Assembly (NCBI RefSeq): GCF_900115495.1
Contig: NZ_FOWR01000042.1
Location: 1-44,290 of the forward strand
From: Enterovibrio norvegicus DSM 15893
GTDB lineage: Bacteria > Pseudomonadota > Gammaproteobacteria > Enterobacterales > Vibrionaceae
DNA: 44,290 nt
Direction: 5' to 3'
The notes under the pieces were generated by a model. It saw only the letters and a program-made list of their open reading frames with translations, did no database searches and was not told where the DNA came from. Shown here one piece after another: positions 8,276 to 16,270 of this stretch; positions within the stretch are counted from its first letter, which is position 1, and every line of letters begins with the position of its first letter. Position numbers and translations under genes: made by a program.

Positions 8276-8406
8276 TATACCCAAACAACCTGAAGATGCA
8301 GGATTCAGCGAGGTTTACTGACGTTATGATCTAGGCGTCCCTTTTTGATGTAGTGATCTCCATCAAAAAGGGATAACACCGAGCATCTTTAGGTTGATTG
8401 GGTATA
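8276..8406. repeat. MITE-like 131-bp palindromic repeat
   Basis: The outer arms at 8276-8299 and 8383-8406 are inverted copies matching at 22 of 24 positions; each starts TATACCCAA when read inward. An inner perfect 12-bp inverted repeat (CCCTTTTTGATG 8339-8350, CATCAAAAAGGG 8361-8372) makes a long hairpin. It lies between the stop of the phospholipase gene and the start of the acetyltransferase, so it would be transcribed as a hairpin between them. Similar TATACCCAA-ended palindromes are, as I recall, dispersed in Vibrio genomes. No second full copy is in this window. Confidence 0.75.
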
Positions 8407-8436
8407 AAACGTTTAATCCTAATCAGTTACAACAGG

Positions 8437-9651
8437 TCACTCTGTAATCGTAGACGCATTTTTGAGCATGTCTGAATACTTCCACAAAAACTGCCGACCT
8501 GCTCTCACCCCATCCTGATAGTCGTGTTCAAGTTGATGAGGTTTACTCAGCAACGCGCTGCTAATCAAGGGGGTTTTTGGTGCAATCTGAAGTAGTTCAG
8601 TGCGCATCGGCGGGTTCGCCAGGAAGTCGATGGAATCTTGGTAGGTATGATAATGTTTCGTCAGCATTTCAAGCATGTCTGCATTGATTTTATGACCTGA
8701 CAATTCATGCAGGCGATAAATGACATCTCCGCCGAACAACCACCTTTCGCCGTTTCGCTGCATGCGTTCAGGCACAATGTCTTTCAGCTTCAACCAAAGG
8801 TTTTCGTGGTTTTTTTCGGCGTAGCGAAACTTCAATTCATTGAGTCTTGTCGACACTTGATGATGGAGATCCGACAGCTTTTCAAGTCGATGCTCGATAT
8901 TCAGTCGTGCCGCGTACTCAGGCAATCTCGCTTCTACTTTGTTGCGAAAATTCTCTATCAACGGTGAGGTTGTATGAGGTTCTTCATGCGTCACAGGCTC
9001 CGTCCGAATAACCACAATAATATCTGCGCCGCGGTTAAACGCTTCGCGCGCAGGAATGGCTCCACTCACTCCACCATCCACATAATACTGACCATTGAGC
9101 GCAACTGTCGATTCATAGAGCAATGGGATCGCGCAGGTCGCCTTTAACACAGAACGCCAATTATCTTGGAACATGTGGAAATACTCAGGCTCAAGCGTGT
9201 GTGAGTTTGTCGCACACGCATAGGCTGAGCGATTTTTTAGCGTCTGTTTCGCTGTTTCAAAACACAAGCCATTCGGATGCGTCGGTTCAGCAAGCGTCAG
9301 CGCCCAATCCAAGTCCATGAATTGCTGACGGCGAACATATTTCATGAGATTGAAAAATCGGTCGTCCGTCGTGAACTCGGTAATGAATTGATGGCCGAAC
9401 CCTTTTTGACGGCAAATAAACGCAGACAGGTTGAGTGCCCCCGCAGACGTGCCGATAAAAATTTCAAAGGGATCAAACCCAGCATCAAGGAAGCTATCGA
9501 GTACACCAGATGTGAAAATTCCACGCTGACCACCACCTTGTGCGACCAAGGCAATGCGTTTTCTGCGGGTTGAATGTGGTGTTAAGAAATGACGCTGCCC
9601 TGCGTCGGACGATAAACTGTCAAAAGAGAAACCGTCTTTATGACTCTGCAC
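8437..9651 (-). CDS. Patatin-like phospholipase (YjjU/RssA-type)
   Basis: 404 residues. Patatin hallmarks are intact: oxyanion-hole GGGQRG (39-44), nucleophile elbow GTSAG with Ser69, and the DGG of the Ser-Asp dyad at Asp192 in YYVDGGVSGAIP. The family hydrolyses acyl chains from phospholipids or related lipids; YjjU of E. coli is the nearest remembered relative. No signal peptide, so cytoplasmic or membrane-associated. Translation probably starts at GTG 9651, with GAGG six bases upstream. The C-terminal ~170 residues are helical and charged. Its substrate is unknown, and nothing nearby points to effector use. Confidence 0.85.
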   Translation of the reverse strand: MQSHKDGFSFDSLSSDAGQRHFLTPHSTRRKRIALVAQGGGQRGIFTSGVLDSFLDAGFDPFEIFIGTSAGALNLSAFICRQKGFGHQFITEFTTDDRFFNLMKYVRRQQFMDLDWALTLAEPTHPNGLCFETAKQTLKNRSAYACATNSHTLEPEYFHMFQDNWRSVLKATCAIPLLYESTVALNGQYYVDGGVSGAIPAREAFNRGADIIVVIRTEPVTHEEPHTTSPLIENFRNKVEARLPEYAARLNIEHRLEKLSDLHHQVSTRLNELKFRYAEKNHENLWLKLKDIVPERMQRNGERWLFGGDVIYRLHELSGHKINADMLEMLTKHYHTYQDSIDFLANPPMRTELLQIAPKTPLISSALLSKPHQLEHDYQDGVRAGRQFLWKYSDMLKNASTITE

Positions 9652-9781
9652 GCTAACCTCAAAAGATGTGGGTTATCAATTACCGCATTCTACCTGTTGA
9701 AAAGGCAGCAGAGCCATTAAATTCGAGATGGATGAGCAGGGATAAAACGAAGGTACTTCAAAATCAATCCGCTTTATTTGA

Positions 9782-9874
9782 TTAAGAGAAAACAATCGCG
9801 ACAGTCGCGTAGGTAAAGATCATCGTTAGTGCGAAGCCAACAGTAACTAGTGCAATGCGTAAATTCGTGTCCAT
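9782..9874 (-). CDS. ynhF: YnhF-like 30-residue inner-membrane protein
   Basis: The frame MDTNLRIALVTVGFALTMIF plus TYATVAIVFS is a single hydrophobic helix after a short polar start. It resembles E. coli YnhF (29 residues, beginning MSTDLKFSLVT) in length, N-terminal pattern and helix. A good ribosome site (AAGGAAA) lies 8 bases before ATG 9874. A longer in-frame start at 9964 would add 30 residues without a ribosome site. YnhF function is unknown. The gene stands alone next to a long AT-rich gap. Confidence 0.7.
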   Translation of the reverse strand: MDTNLRIALVTVGFALTMIFTYATVAIVFS

Positions 9875-10764
9875 CTTTATTTTCCTTCTACAAACAATCT
9901 GACTAACAAGCTCGTTACATACAAATAATGCAGCGAAAGGCGCGGTGCAAGCTAGATTATTCACTTTCGAATCATAGATCGTCTATCTAGTGATGCGAGT
10001 GTTTCAAAATGTGACACACTGCAACCACCTAGAACTACAGGCTTCTCCAGAATATTTTGCTGTTTCAGGGCATAGTAGAATGAAGAAAATAACCCGCACT
10101 AAAAACTCGAATAACTATTCAAAAAATTCAATAAAACCTGCCTAAAACCCTCAGAATAATGATGTTTAATGTACAATTAAACGCCACGATAAAAATTAAC
10201 AATTATTTAACGGCGGTATTGTCAATCCAGTGAAAATTTGAAATATAAAACAATATATTCATACGGATACAACCTTTACTCACCTTAGAAAGATCAAATT
10301 AGAAAACTATAACGATGCGGTTAAAGCACGATAAAACCGCCATTAGCATTCAAATTTAGAGATAAAGCGCAAATCTGCTCACTTTTCCGACAAACGCACC
10401 GCTTTACCAATTCACAACTTTTCACTAACAGACCTATCTATCATTAGTTCAATACACCATTAATCCCAACCACTCGTTACATCACACCACATAAACAATA
10501 TTTAACAGAGCATTCACGAATATCAAACCAAACATTGAAGACTTATGCGCTATTGCTTTACCTATCTCCAATGTTTAGTCTGCATTTAACCTCGTGAGCA
10601 GTTTATTGTTTTGCTTTTGACGATGGGAAAACCAAAGAATGAGAACAAAGGTGGGTGGAACACCTTAAAACGCAGAGGTTTACGCTGCTTACCCAAGAAT
10701 ATCAGCGACCTATAGCGTCATTTCTGACGCGAATAATGCGTAAATACTTCGACAAGGAGAAGTT
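9875..10764. other. Long AT-rich gene-free region upstream of the NSS transporter
   Basis: 890 bases with no gene longer than about 20 codons. It contains the promoter side of the YnhF-like gene at its left end. The middle (10080-10550) is AT-rich with no recognised signal apart from a loose inverted pair GCGGTT/AACCGC near 10317-10341. The last 120 bases hold stem-loops described separately. Confidence 0.5.
10648..10730 (+). promoter_or_regulatory. Possible structured 5' leader of the NSS transporter mRNA
   Basis: Successive small inverted repeats: AAGGTG (10648-10653) with CACCTT (10661-10666), a weak GCAG/CTGC pair (10672-10688), and GCGTCA (10715-10720) with TGACGC (10725-10730), ending about 35 bases before the start codon. 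It matches no riboswitch class I can name. The stems are short and could be chance. Confidence 0.25.
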
Positions 10765-12264
10765 ATGAAAAGAGAACAATGGGGCTCACGCGCCGGCTTT
10801 ATTATGGCGGCAGTGGGCTCAGCAATCGGCCTAGGAAACATCTGGCGTTTCCCTTATATGGCATATGAAAACGGCGGTGGCGCATTTTTTATTCCTTACC
10901 TTTTCGCCATGATTACTGCAGGTATTCCTTTCATGATCATGGAGTTTGGCCTTGGTCATAAGCTTCGTGGTTCTGCACCGGTTGTATTTTCTAAGCTAAA
11001 TACAAAATTTGAATGGCTCGGTTGGTTCCAAGTAGGTATTGCTGCAACCATTGCTGTTTATTATGTTGCAGTTATTGGCTGGGCAATGTCTTACGTTGGC
11101 TTCGCTATTGACCAAAGCTGGGGCACTGATACCAATGCCTTCTTCTTCGGCGAATACCTGAAGCTGGGCGATAACTCTCCAACAAGCCTAGGTAACTGGC
11201 AACTGCATATTGCCATCCCAATGGCGCTTGCTTGGGCAATCACCTTTGTCGCGGTGTTTACTGGCGTTAAAGGCGGCATCGAGCGTGCAAGCAAAATCAT
11301 GATGCCACTTCTGTTCATTATGGTGCTCCTGCTTATAGGTCGCATGATTTTCCTGCCAGGCGCAGTGGATGGATTGAACTACTTGTTCACGCCAGACTTC
11401 AGCAAGCTGAGTGACACCAAAGTTTGGTCAGCCGCTTACGGCCAAATCTTCTTCACGCTGTCAGTTGGTTTTGCCATCATGCTTGCATACTCTAGCTACT
11501 TGCCAGAGAAATCCGATGTCAGCAATAACGCCTTCATGACAGTATTAATCAACTGCGGTTTCTCCATCATGGCGGGTGTGCTTATCTTCTCCATTCTTGG
11601 TTACATGGCAGGAGAGCAAGGTAAAGCAATCACAGACGTAGTCAGTGGTGGCGTCGGTCTCGCGTTTGTTACCCTTCCAGCAGCGATTAACTTACTGCCA
11701 GCCCCATATATCTTGGGCCCAGTGTTCTTCTTAGCGCTTGTGGTCGCGGGTTTAAGCTCACATATCTCGATCATTGAAGCGGTTACCTCTTCGATTATCG
11801 ACAAACTCAACATCAGCCGTAAGAAAGCAGCATCATTAGTCTGTGGTATCGGCTTCGCCGTTTCGATGGCGTTTGCAACCAATGGCGGACTCTTGCTTCT
11901 CGACTTGGTTGACTACTTCATCAACAACGTTGCGCTATTGGCGAGCTGCTTGATCGAACTGGTTATCCTTGGTTGGCTAATTAAGATCTCTGACATTCGC
12001 GCACACGTGAATAGAGTGTCTGAATTCAATGTGGGTATTTGGCTTGAAGTATGTATCCGATTCATTAGCCCACTGATGTTGGCATGGATTGTCGGTTCTA
12101 ACCTGCTAAACACATTCGAAAACGGTTACGGCGGTTATGCGCAGAACGAATTACTTCTTCTTGGCTGGGGACTAACAGCTGCCCTCGTCGCTGTCGGAAT
12201 CATTATTAACCTTGTTTCTCGCCCAGTGCGCGGAACAACTAACGAACAGGAAGGTGCCGCATGA
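10765..12264 (+). CDS. NSS-family Na+-dependent transporter, large subunit (MetP-like)
   Basis: 499 residues with about 12 membrane segments. The NSS (SLC6) signature WGSRAGFIMAAVGSAIGLGN, continuing IWRFPYM, covers helix 1 with the sodium- and substrate-binding unwound region. The family imports amino acids or related small molecules with Na+. A ribosome site AAGGAGAAGTT precedes the ATG. The stop codon overlaps the start of a 32-residue membrane peptide of the MetS type; in Corynebacterium glutamicum MetP/MetS such a pair imports methionine and alanine. The true substrate here is not shown by sequence alone, so no symbol is given. Confidence 0.9.
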   Translation: MKREQWGSRAGFIMAAVGSAIGLGNIWRFPYMAYENGGGAFFIPYLFAMITAGIPFMIMEFGLGHKLRGSAPVVFSKLNTKFEWLGWFQVGIAATIAVYYVAVIGWAMSYVGFAIDQSWGTDTNAFFFGEYLKLGDNSPTSLGNWQLHIAIPMALAWAITFVAVFTGVKGGIERASKIMMPLLFIMVLLLIGRMIFLPGAVDGLNYLFTPDFSKLSDTKVWSAAYGQIFFTLSVGFAIMLAYSSYLPEKSDVSNNAFMTVLINCGFSIMAGVLIFSILGYMAGEQGKAITDVVSGGVGLAFVTLPAAINLLPAPYILGPVFFLALVVAGLSSHISIIEAVTSSIIDKLNISRKKAASLVCGIGFAVSMAFATNGGLLLLDLVDYFINNVALLASCLIELVILGWLIKISDIRAHVNRVSEFNVGIWLEVCIRFISPLMLAWIVGSNLLNTFENGYGGYAQNELLLLGWGLTAALVAVGIIINLVSRPVRGTTNEQEGAA

Positions 12265-12359
12265 CAACAGGTGCAATCATCATGATGCTAATTGGTCTTG
12301 GTATCACTTGGGGCGGCGCAGCATGGTGCATTAACAAAGCGATGCATTCTGGCAACTAA
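12261..12359 (+). CDS. MetS-type small subunit of NSS transporter
   Basis: 32 residues, MTTGAIIMMLIGLGITWGGA then AWCINKAMHSGN: one hydrophobic helix with a WGG motif and a short basic tail, typical of MetS-family NSS small subunits. The start overlaps the transporter stop (ATGA), indicating translational coupling. A terminator follows directly, so the two genes form a complete bicistronic unit. Confidence 0.85.
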   Translation: MTTGAIIMMLIGLGITWGGAAWCINKAMHSGN

Positions 12360-12385
12360 GCCATCACATTCCCCCTAATACAAAA

Positions 12386-12415
12386 ACGCCTCAACGTCTG
12401 TTGAGGCGTTTTTTT
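12386..12415 (+). terminator. Intrinsic terminator after metS-like gene
   Basis: ACGCCTCAAC (12386-12395), loop GTCT, GTTGAGGCGT (12400-12409), followed by TTTTTT. Perfect 10-bp GC-rich stem, extended by flanking A/T. Confidence 0.95.
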
Positions 12416-12498
12416 GTATGCGAAATCAACAATTCGTACACTGATTCTGCCCTAAACGACAAAATCCCTCCCTACTGCTAGCACTGAACCCATATCTC

Positions 12499-12517
12499 TA
12501 AGATAATATTGATCTTA
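12499..12517. promoter_or_regulatory. Inverted repeat upstream of the two-component operon
   Basis: TAAGAT (12499-12504) and ATCTTA (12512-12517) with a 7-base spacer lie 28 bases before the response regulator start, near where its promoter should be. A possible operator for autoregulation; no direct support. Confidence 0.3.
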
Positions 12518-12544
12518 ATCTCAAGAATAAGAGGACACCCTTGC

Positions 12545-13267
12545 ATGGTTAATCAGAAGCGGATCCTAGTGGTGGATGACGATTTCGAAATCCGCGAACT
12601 GCTTCAAGAATACTTGTCTAAGGCGGGTTACGACGTAACGACTGCGCAGAACGGACAGGAAATGAAAGCAAAATTAGCTGTGCAATACCCTGACCTCATC
12701 TTGCTGGACATCATGTTGCCGGGTGATGACGGCTTTACTTTGTGTAAATACGTTCGCCAAGACTCCACCGTGCCTATCATTATGCTCACGGCCGTGTCAG
12801 ACGAAACTGATCAAATCATCGGCTTAGAATTGGGTGCTGATGATTACATTGCGAAGCCTTTTAGCCCTCGCCAACTTGTTGCGCGGATTCGTGCCCTACT
12901 TCGTCGCACGCAGCAGTTGCAGGACACCACTCTGTCGAAACAAAAAGCCATTCGCTTTGCCCATTGGCGCTTAGATCCTGTCACTCAACGTTTGAATCAC
13001 CAAGTCACTGGCCAAGACGTGGAAATGACTTCATCCGATTTTGCGCTTTTGATGTTGTTCATTGAACATCCGCAGCAATTGATGGATAGAAATGCCATTT
13101 CTCATGCAACACGTGGTCGCGATGCAACGCCACAAGAACGCGGGATCGACGTACAAGTTAGCCGTCTTCGTCAACGCTTAAAAGACAACGGCCGTCAGTC
13201 GACCATCATTAAGACCGTGCGCGGTAACGGCTATATGTTCGTTGCAGACATCACCTATGAATCTTAA
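12545..13267 (+). CDS. OmpR-family response regulator (GltR-like)
   Basis: 240 residues. Receiver domain at about 5-118 with acidic pocket Asp11-Asp13, phospho-acceptor Asp55 (LILLDIMLPGDDGF), Thr82 and Lys104. C-terminal winged-helix DNA-binding domain from about 135 (MTSSDFALLMLFIEHPQQLM, DVQVSRLRQRL, IKTVRGNGYMF). Start at 12545 is chosen over an upstream in-frame ATG because GAGGA lies 9 bases before it and the receiver begins directly with KRILVVDDD. The kinase gene overlaps its end. Gene order with the kinase and a glucose-type binding protein recalls the gltR-gtrS-gltB arrangement of Pseudomonas, so control of sugar or sugar-phosphate uptake is a reasonable inference. Confidence 0.9.
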   Translation: MVNQKRILVVDDDFEIRELLQEYLSKAGYDVTTAQNGQEMKAKLAVQYPDLILLDIMLPGDDGFTLCKYVRQDSTVPIIMLTAVSDETDQIIGLELGADDYIAKPFSPRQLVARIRALLRRTQQLQDTTLSKQKAIRFAHWRLDPVTQRLNHQVTGQDVEMTSSDFALLMLFIEHPQQLMDRNAISHATRGRDATPQERGIDVQVSRLRQRLKDNGRQSTIIKTVRGNGYMFVADITYES

Positions 13268-14699
13268 ACAGTACTTTTGGCCGCGTTCGCTGCTTTCTCG
13301 TACACTCGTGCTTACGATACTGTCTGTGTTTATTGCACAGGCAGTCGCCAGTCTTTTTTGGTATACCCAATCTAAACAGCGCGAAGTGGAAGGTTTAAAA
13401 GCGGCATCAGAAAGTATGGCGCAGGTCTTCGCCTCAACGACCTCGTTCTTTCAATCTCTGCCCGCTGAATATCGTCATATTGCCCTAGAGCAATTGAGAA
13501 ACATGGGCGGCGCTCGCTTCTTTGTGTCGTTTAATACAGAAGAAATACGCATCGATCCGATTCCAGACACTATCTCCAAACGTGAAGCCGTCGACACGAT
13601 TCAAGGTGTGATGGAGCAAAAACTGCCCAATGTCGAAAACATACTGATTAACTTTTCGCGTCCCGAAACACTGCGCGTGCTGAACAACAACCTGCTTTTG
13701 TCAGACTTACCTAAATCTTGGGCACACCATACCCTCACGCTAGAACCTTTAAACCCCCCAGTGCTCGTGGTCCAAATAGAATTAGATACCAACCAATGGG
13801 TATATATTGCTGCCCTGCTTCCCGCGCCTTATGTGACCTTAGAAAACGACTTAGTGAATGCAGACCAATTGGTGTTTCTTGTCGCGATCACCCTACTTCT
13901 GCTCATCTTCACTTTCACCTTGATCCGAAACCAGACACGCCCACTTAAACGCTTAGCATTGGCAGCAAACCGATTAAGTACAGACATTGAGCAACCTGAA
14001 TTGGTTGAAGAAGGCGCGAGCGAAATCACGACCGTGACCCGCGCGTTTAACCTAATGCAGAAACGCATGCAGCGTTACATGCATGATAGAGAAAAGCTGT
14101 TTGGTTCAATTTCACACGATCTTAAAACACCGATCACCCGCTTACGCTTGCGGGCAGAACTGATTGATAACGAAGTCCAAGCCGCCAAAATCAACAAAGA
14201 TCTCGATGAACTCGAGATCATGGTGAAAGGTGCACTTCAAACGGTGAAAGACACGGATATCCACGAAAACGTCACCAACATTGATGTGCTCAACATTTTG
14301 AAGTCCGTGGCCGAAATCCATAACCAACAACGCCAACGCGTGTTCATTCGTGGTGCTCAAGATTTGCCATTCAGTTGTAAGCCCCTCGCCTTTAAACGCT
14401 GTTTAACCAATCTCATTGATAACAGCGTGAAATACGGTGATGAAGTGACTGTGTATGTACAAGACAGCGAAAAATCGCTCGACATCACGCTGATCGACAA
14501 TGGCCCCGGCATTCCAGAAGAGCATTTAAAAAAAGTGTTCGACCCCTACTTCCGACTCCACACTGATGTGCATGGCACAGGCCTAGGGTTAGGTATCGCC
14601 AAAAACATTATTCGGGCACACGGTGGTGAGATCATCTTGTCTAACCGACAGAGTGGCGGTTTACAGATAGACATTGCCTTCCCGAAGGTCGAGCAATGA
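13257..14699 (+). CDS. Membrane sensor histidine kinase (GtrS/EnvZ-like)
   Basis: 480 residues. Two membrane helices (about 12-34 and 200-222) flank a periplasmic sensing domain of about 165 residues, followed by HAMP, then a HisKA dimerisation helix with His287 (SISHDLKTPITRLR) and a HATPase domain with the N box (CLTNLIDNSVKYG), G1 (LIDNGPGIP) and G2 (GTGLGLGIAKNI). The start ATG at 13257 overlaps the regulator gene by 11 bases. The next gene starts at its stop codon (ATGA), so regulator, kinase and periplasmic binding protein are translationally coupled. This suggests the binding protein may present the ligand to the sensing domain. Confidence 0.9.
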   Translation: MNLKQYFWPRSLLSRTLVLTILSVFIAQAVASLFWYTQSKQREVEGLKAASESMAQVFASTTSFFQSLPAEYRHIALEQLRNMGGARFFVSFNTEEIRIDPIPDTISKREAVDTIQGVMEQKLPNVENILINFSRPETLRVLNNNLLLSDLPKSWAHHTLTLEPLNPPVLVVQIELDTNQWVYIAALLPAPYVTLENDLVNADQLVFLVAITLLLLIFTFTLIRNQTRPLKRLALAANRLSTDIEQPELVEEGASEITTVTRAFNLMQKRMQRYMHDREKLFGSISHDLKTPITRLRLRAELIDNEVQAAKINKDLDELEIMVKGALQTVKDTDIHENVTNIDVLNILKSVAEIHNQQRQRVFIRGAQDLPFSCKPLAFKRCLTNLIDNSVKYGDEVTVYVQDSEKSLDITLIDNGPGIPEEHLKKVFDPYFRLHTDVHGTGLGLGIAKNIIRAHGGEIILSNRQSGGLQIDIAFPKVEQ

Positions 14700-15955
14700 G
14701 GTCTGCTAATCACATGAAATGCCTTGCCGCCAGTTTAGTGCTCGCTACGTCCTTATCCTCCCATGCGGGTGATGTTGAAGTGCTGCATTGGTGGACCAGC
14801 GGCGGAGAAGCGCGCTCGGTTGATTCCCTCAAGCAGATGATGAACGAGAAAGGCCATGAATGGCGAGATTTTGCAGTGCCGGGGCGAGCAGGCGAAAGTG
14901 CCATTAACACGCTCCGTATTCGCGCCCTTTCTGGCAACTTGCCAGATGCCGCACAAATAAAAGGCCCTGACATAAAAGACTGGGGGAACTTTGGTTTTCT
15001 CACCAACCTTGATCGCATTGCTCAAGAACAAGGTTGGGACAGTCTGCTACCAAAGCGCATCTCCGACATACTCAAAGCCAATGGGCACTACGTTGCTGTT
15101 CCCTTCAACATTCACCGTGTAAATTGGCTTTGGGCAAACCCTGATATTTTCAAAGATGTCGGCGTTGCAGTACCCACGACGTTGGATGAGTTTTTCATCG
15201 TTGCAGAGAAAATCAAGAAAGCAGGGTACATCCCTCTCGCCTTGGGTGAAGAACCTTGGCAAGAAGCCACCCTTTTTGATTCTATTGCGCTCGCGACATT
15301 AGGGGCAGCGGATTATCGACGCGCTTTTGTCAAACAAGACAGTGACACGTTGTCCAGCGATAAAATGCGTGAAGCGCTGGTGACATTTAGAAAAATGAAA
15401 GCCTTTACCGATGACGATGCACCGGGCCGAAATTGGAGTGACACAACATCTTTGGTCATTGAAGGAAAGGCCGCCATGCAGGTCATGGGAGATTGGGCCA
15501 AGGGCGAATTTGCCGCTAAAGGTAAAATTCCAGGGCGCGATTTTATTTGTGTTCCCGCGCCAGGCACGCAACATCAATTCGCGTTTAACATCGACAGTTT
15601 TGTTTTTTTCAAATCAAGCGACAAACGAAAAGTGGATTCTCAAGAGGCGCTAGCGACCTTGATCATGACGCCAAACTTCCAGCGTATCTTTAACAAAGAC
15701 AAAGGGTCTATTCCTGTTCGACTTGACATGAATTTGTCCGACTTCGACAGTTGCGCACAAAACTCCTTCAACGCGTTCACGCGCGCAGCAGCTTCAGACA
15801 AGCTCGTGCCGAGTTTTTCTCATGACATGGCCGTTGGCAGAGCCTCACAGCGCGCAATGTTCGATGTACTGTCTCAGTTTTTCAATAACAACGACCAATC
15901 AATCGACGAAACGCTGCGCCAACTTCGTGCCGCCGTCATGGCAGCAAATCTGTAA
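14696..15955 (+). CDS. Orphan glucose/mannose-type ABC substrate-binding protein (GltB-like)
   Basis: 419 residues with a signal peptide (cleavage probably after SSHA, before GDVEVLHWWTSGGEA). The DVEVLHWWTSGGEA opening is typical of GltB-type family 1 sugar-binding proteins of Pseudomonas. The start overlaps the kinase stop; a second Met at 14714 is possible. No GltF/GltG/GltK partners are in the window; a terminator follows and then an unrelated ABC system begins. It may serve as a sensing partner of the kinase, or supply sugar to permeases encoded elsewhere. Confidence 0.8.
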   Translation: MRSANHMKCLAASLVLATSLSSHAGDVEVLHWWTSGGEARSVDSLKQMMNEKGHEWRDFAVPGRAGESAINTLRIRALSGNLPDAAQIKGPDIKDWGNFGFLTNLDRIAQEQGWDSLLPKRISDILKANGHYVAVPFNIHRVNWLWANPDIFKDVGVAVPTTLDEFFIVAEKIKKAGYIPLALGEEPWQEATLFDSIALATLGAADYRRAFVKQDSDTLSSDKMREALVTFRKMKAFTDDDAPGRNWSDTTSLVIEGKAAMQVMGDWAKGEFAAKGKIPGRDFICVPAPGTQHQFAFNIDSFVFFKSSDKRKVDSQEALATLIMTPNFQRIFNKDKGSIPVRLDMNLSDFDSCAQNSFNAFTRAAASDKLVPSFSHDMAVGRASQRAMFDVLSQFFNNNDQSIDETLRQLRAAVMAANL

Positions 15956-16270
15956 ACAATCTGACGTATTTCTGTCATACCCTCATGTTTTTATTAACAC
16001 CGCAGAACGTAGTGATGCGGTGTTTTTTTGTGTCTATATTCACGTAAACAACATATCTGATGCTTTTACATCAATAAGTTCTCTCTCAAATAAGCGACTT
16101 TCCTTACAAGGTTCTATACATAGGTGACAGAAAATTCACACGATGATATAACGCTTTTGTAACATTTCGCTCGTACGGTCACAGTTAAGCGTTCTAACGA
16201 ACATTAATATACTCGAAAGAAAATACCCACCCCAGCGAAACTAGCCAATTGGCTCTACAAGGAGTTAACA
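15956..16270. other. Intergenic region upstream of ugpB
   Basis: 315 bases holding the terminator of the preceding operon and the ugpB promoter. Sequences resembling PhoB half-sites are present (15961-15982; TTGTAACATTT 16157-16167; CGGTCACAGTT 16176-16186), but none forms a properly spaced 22-bp Pho box in the right place. TATACT near 16208 may be a -10 element. Confidence 0.4.
15996..16028 (+). terminator. Intrinsic terminator of the two-component/binding-protein operon
   Basis: AACACCGCA (15996-16004) pairs with TGCGGTGTT (16016-16024), followed by a T-run. 9-bp stem with an 11-base loop. Confidence 0.9.

Noticed and set aside
10080-10145. Short frame beginning MKKITRTKNSNNYSKNS as a small gene
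   Set aside because: About 21 codons, no ribosome site, Asn/Lys/Ser-rich translation typical of random AT-rich DNA.
10600-10764. Glycine or SAM riboswitch upstream of the NSS transporter
   Set aside because: Conserved core sequences of these classes were not found; only generic small stems are visible.
15961-15982. Pho box for ugpB
   Set aside because: It looks like two 11-base PhoB half-sites, but it lies upstream of the preceding operon's terminator and about 290 bases from ugpB, so a transcript from it would meet the terminator at once.
16120-16142. CRP site (GTGAC...TCACA) upstream of ugpB
   Set aside because: The spacer between half-sites is two bases too long for CRP.
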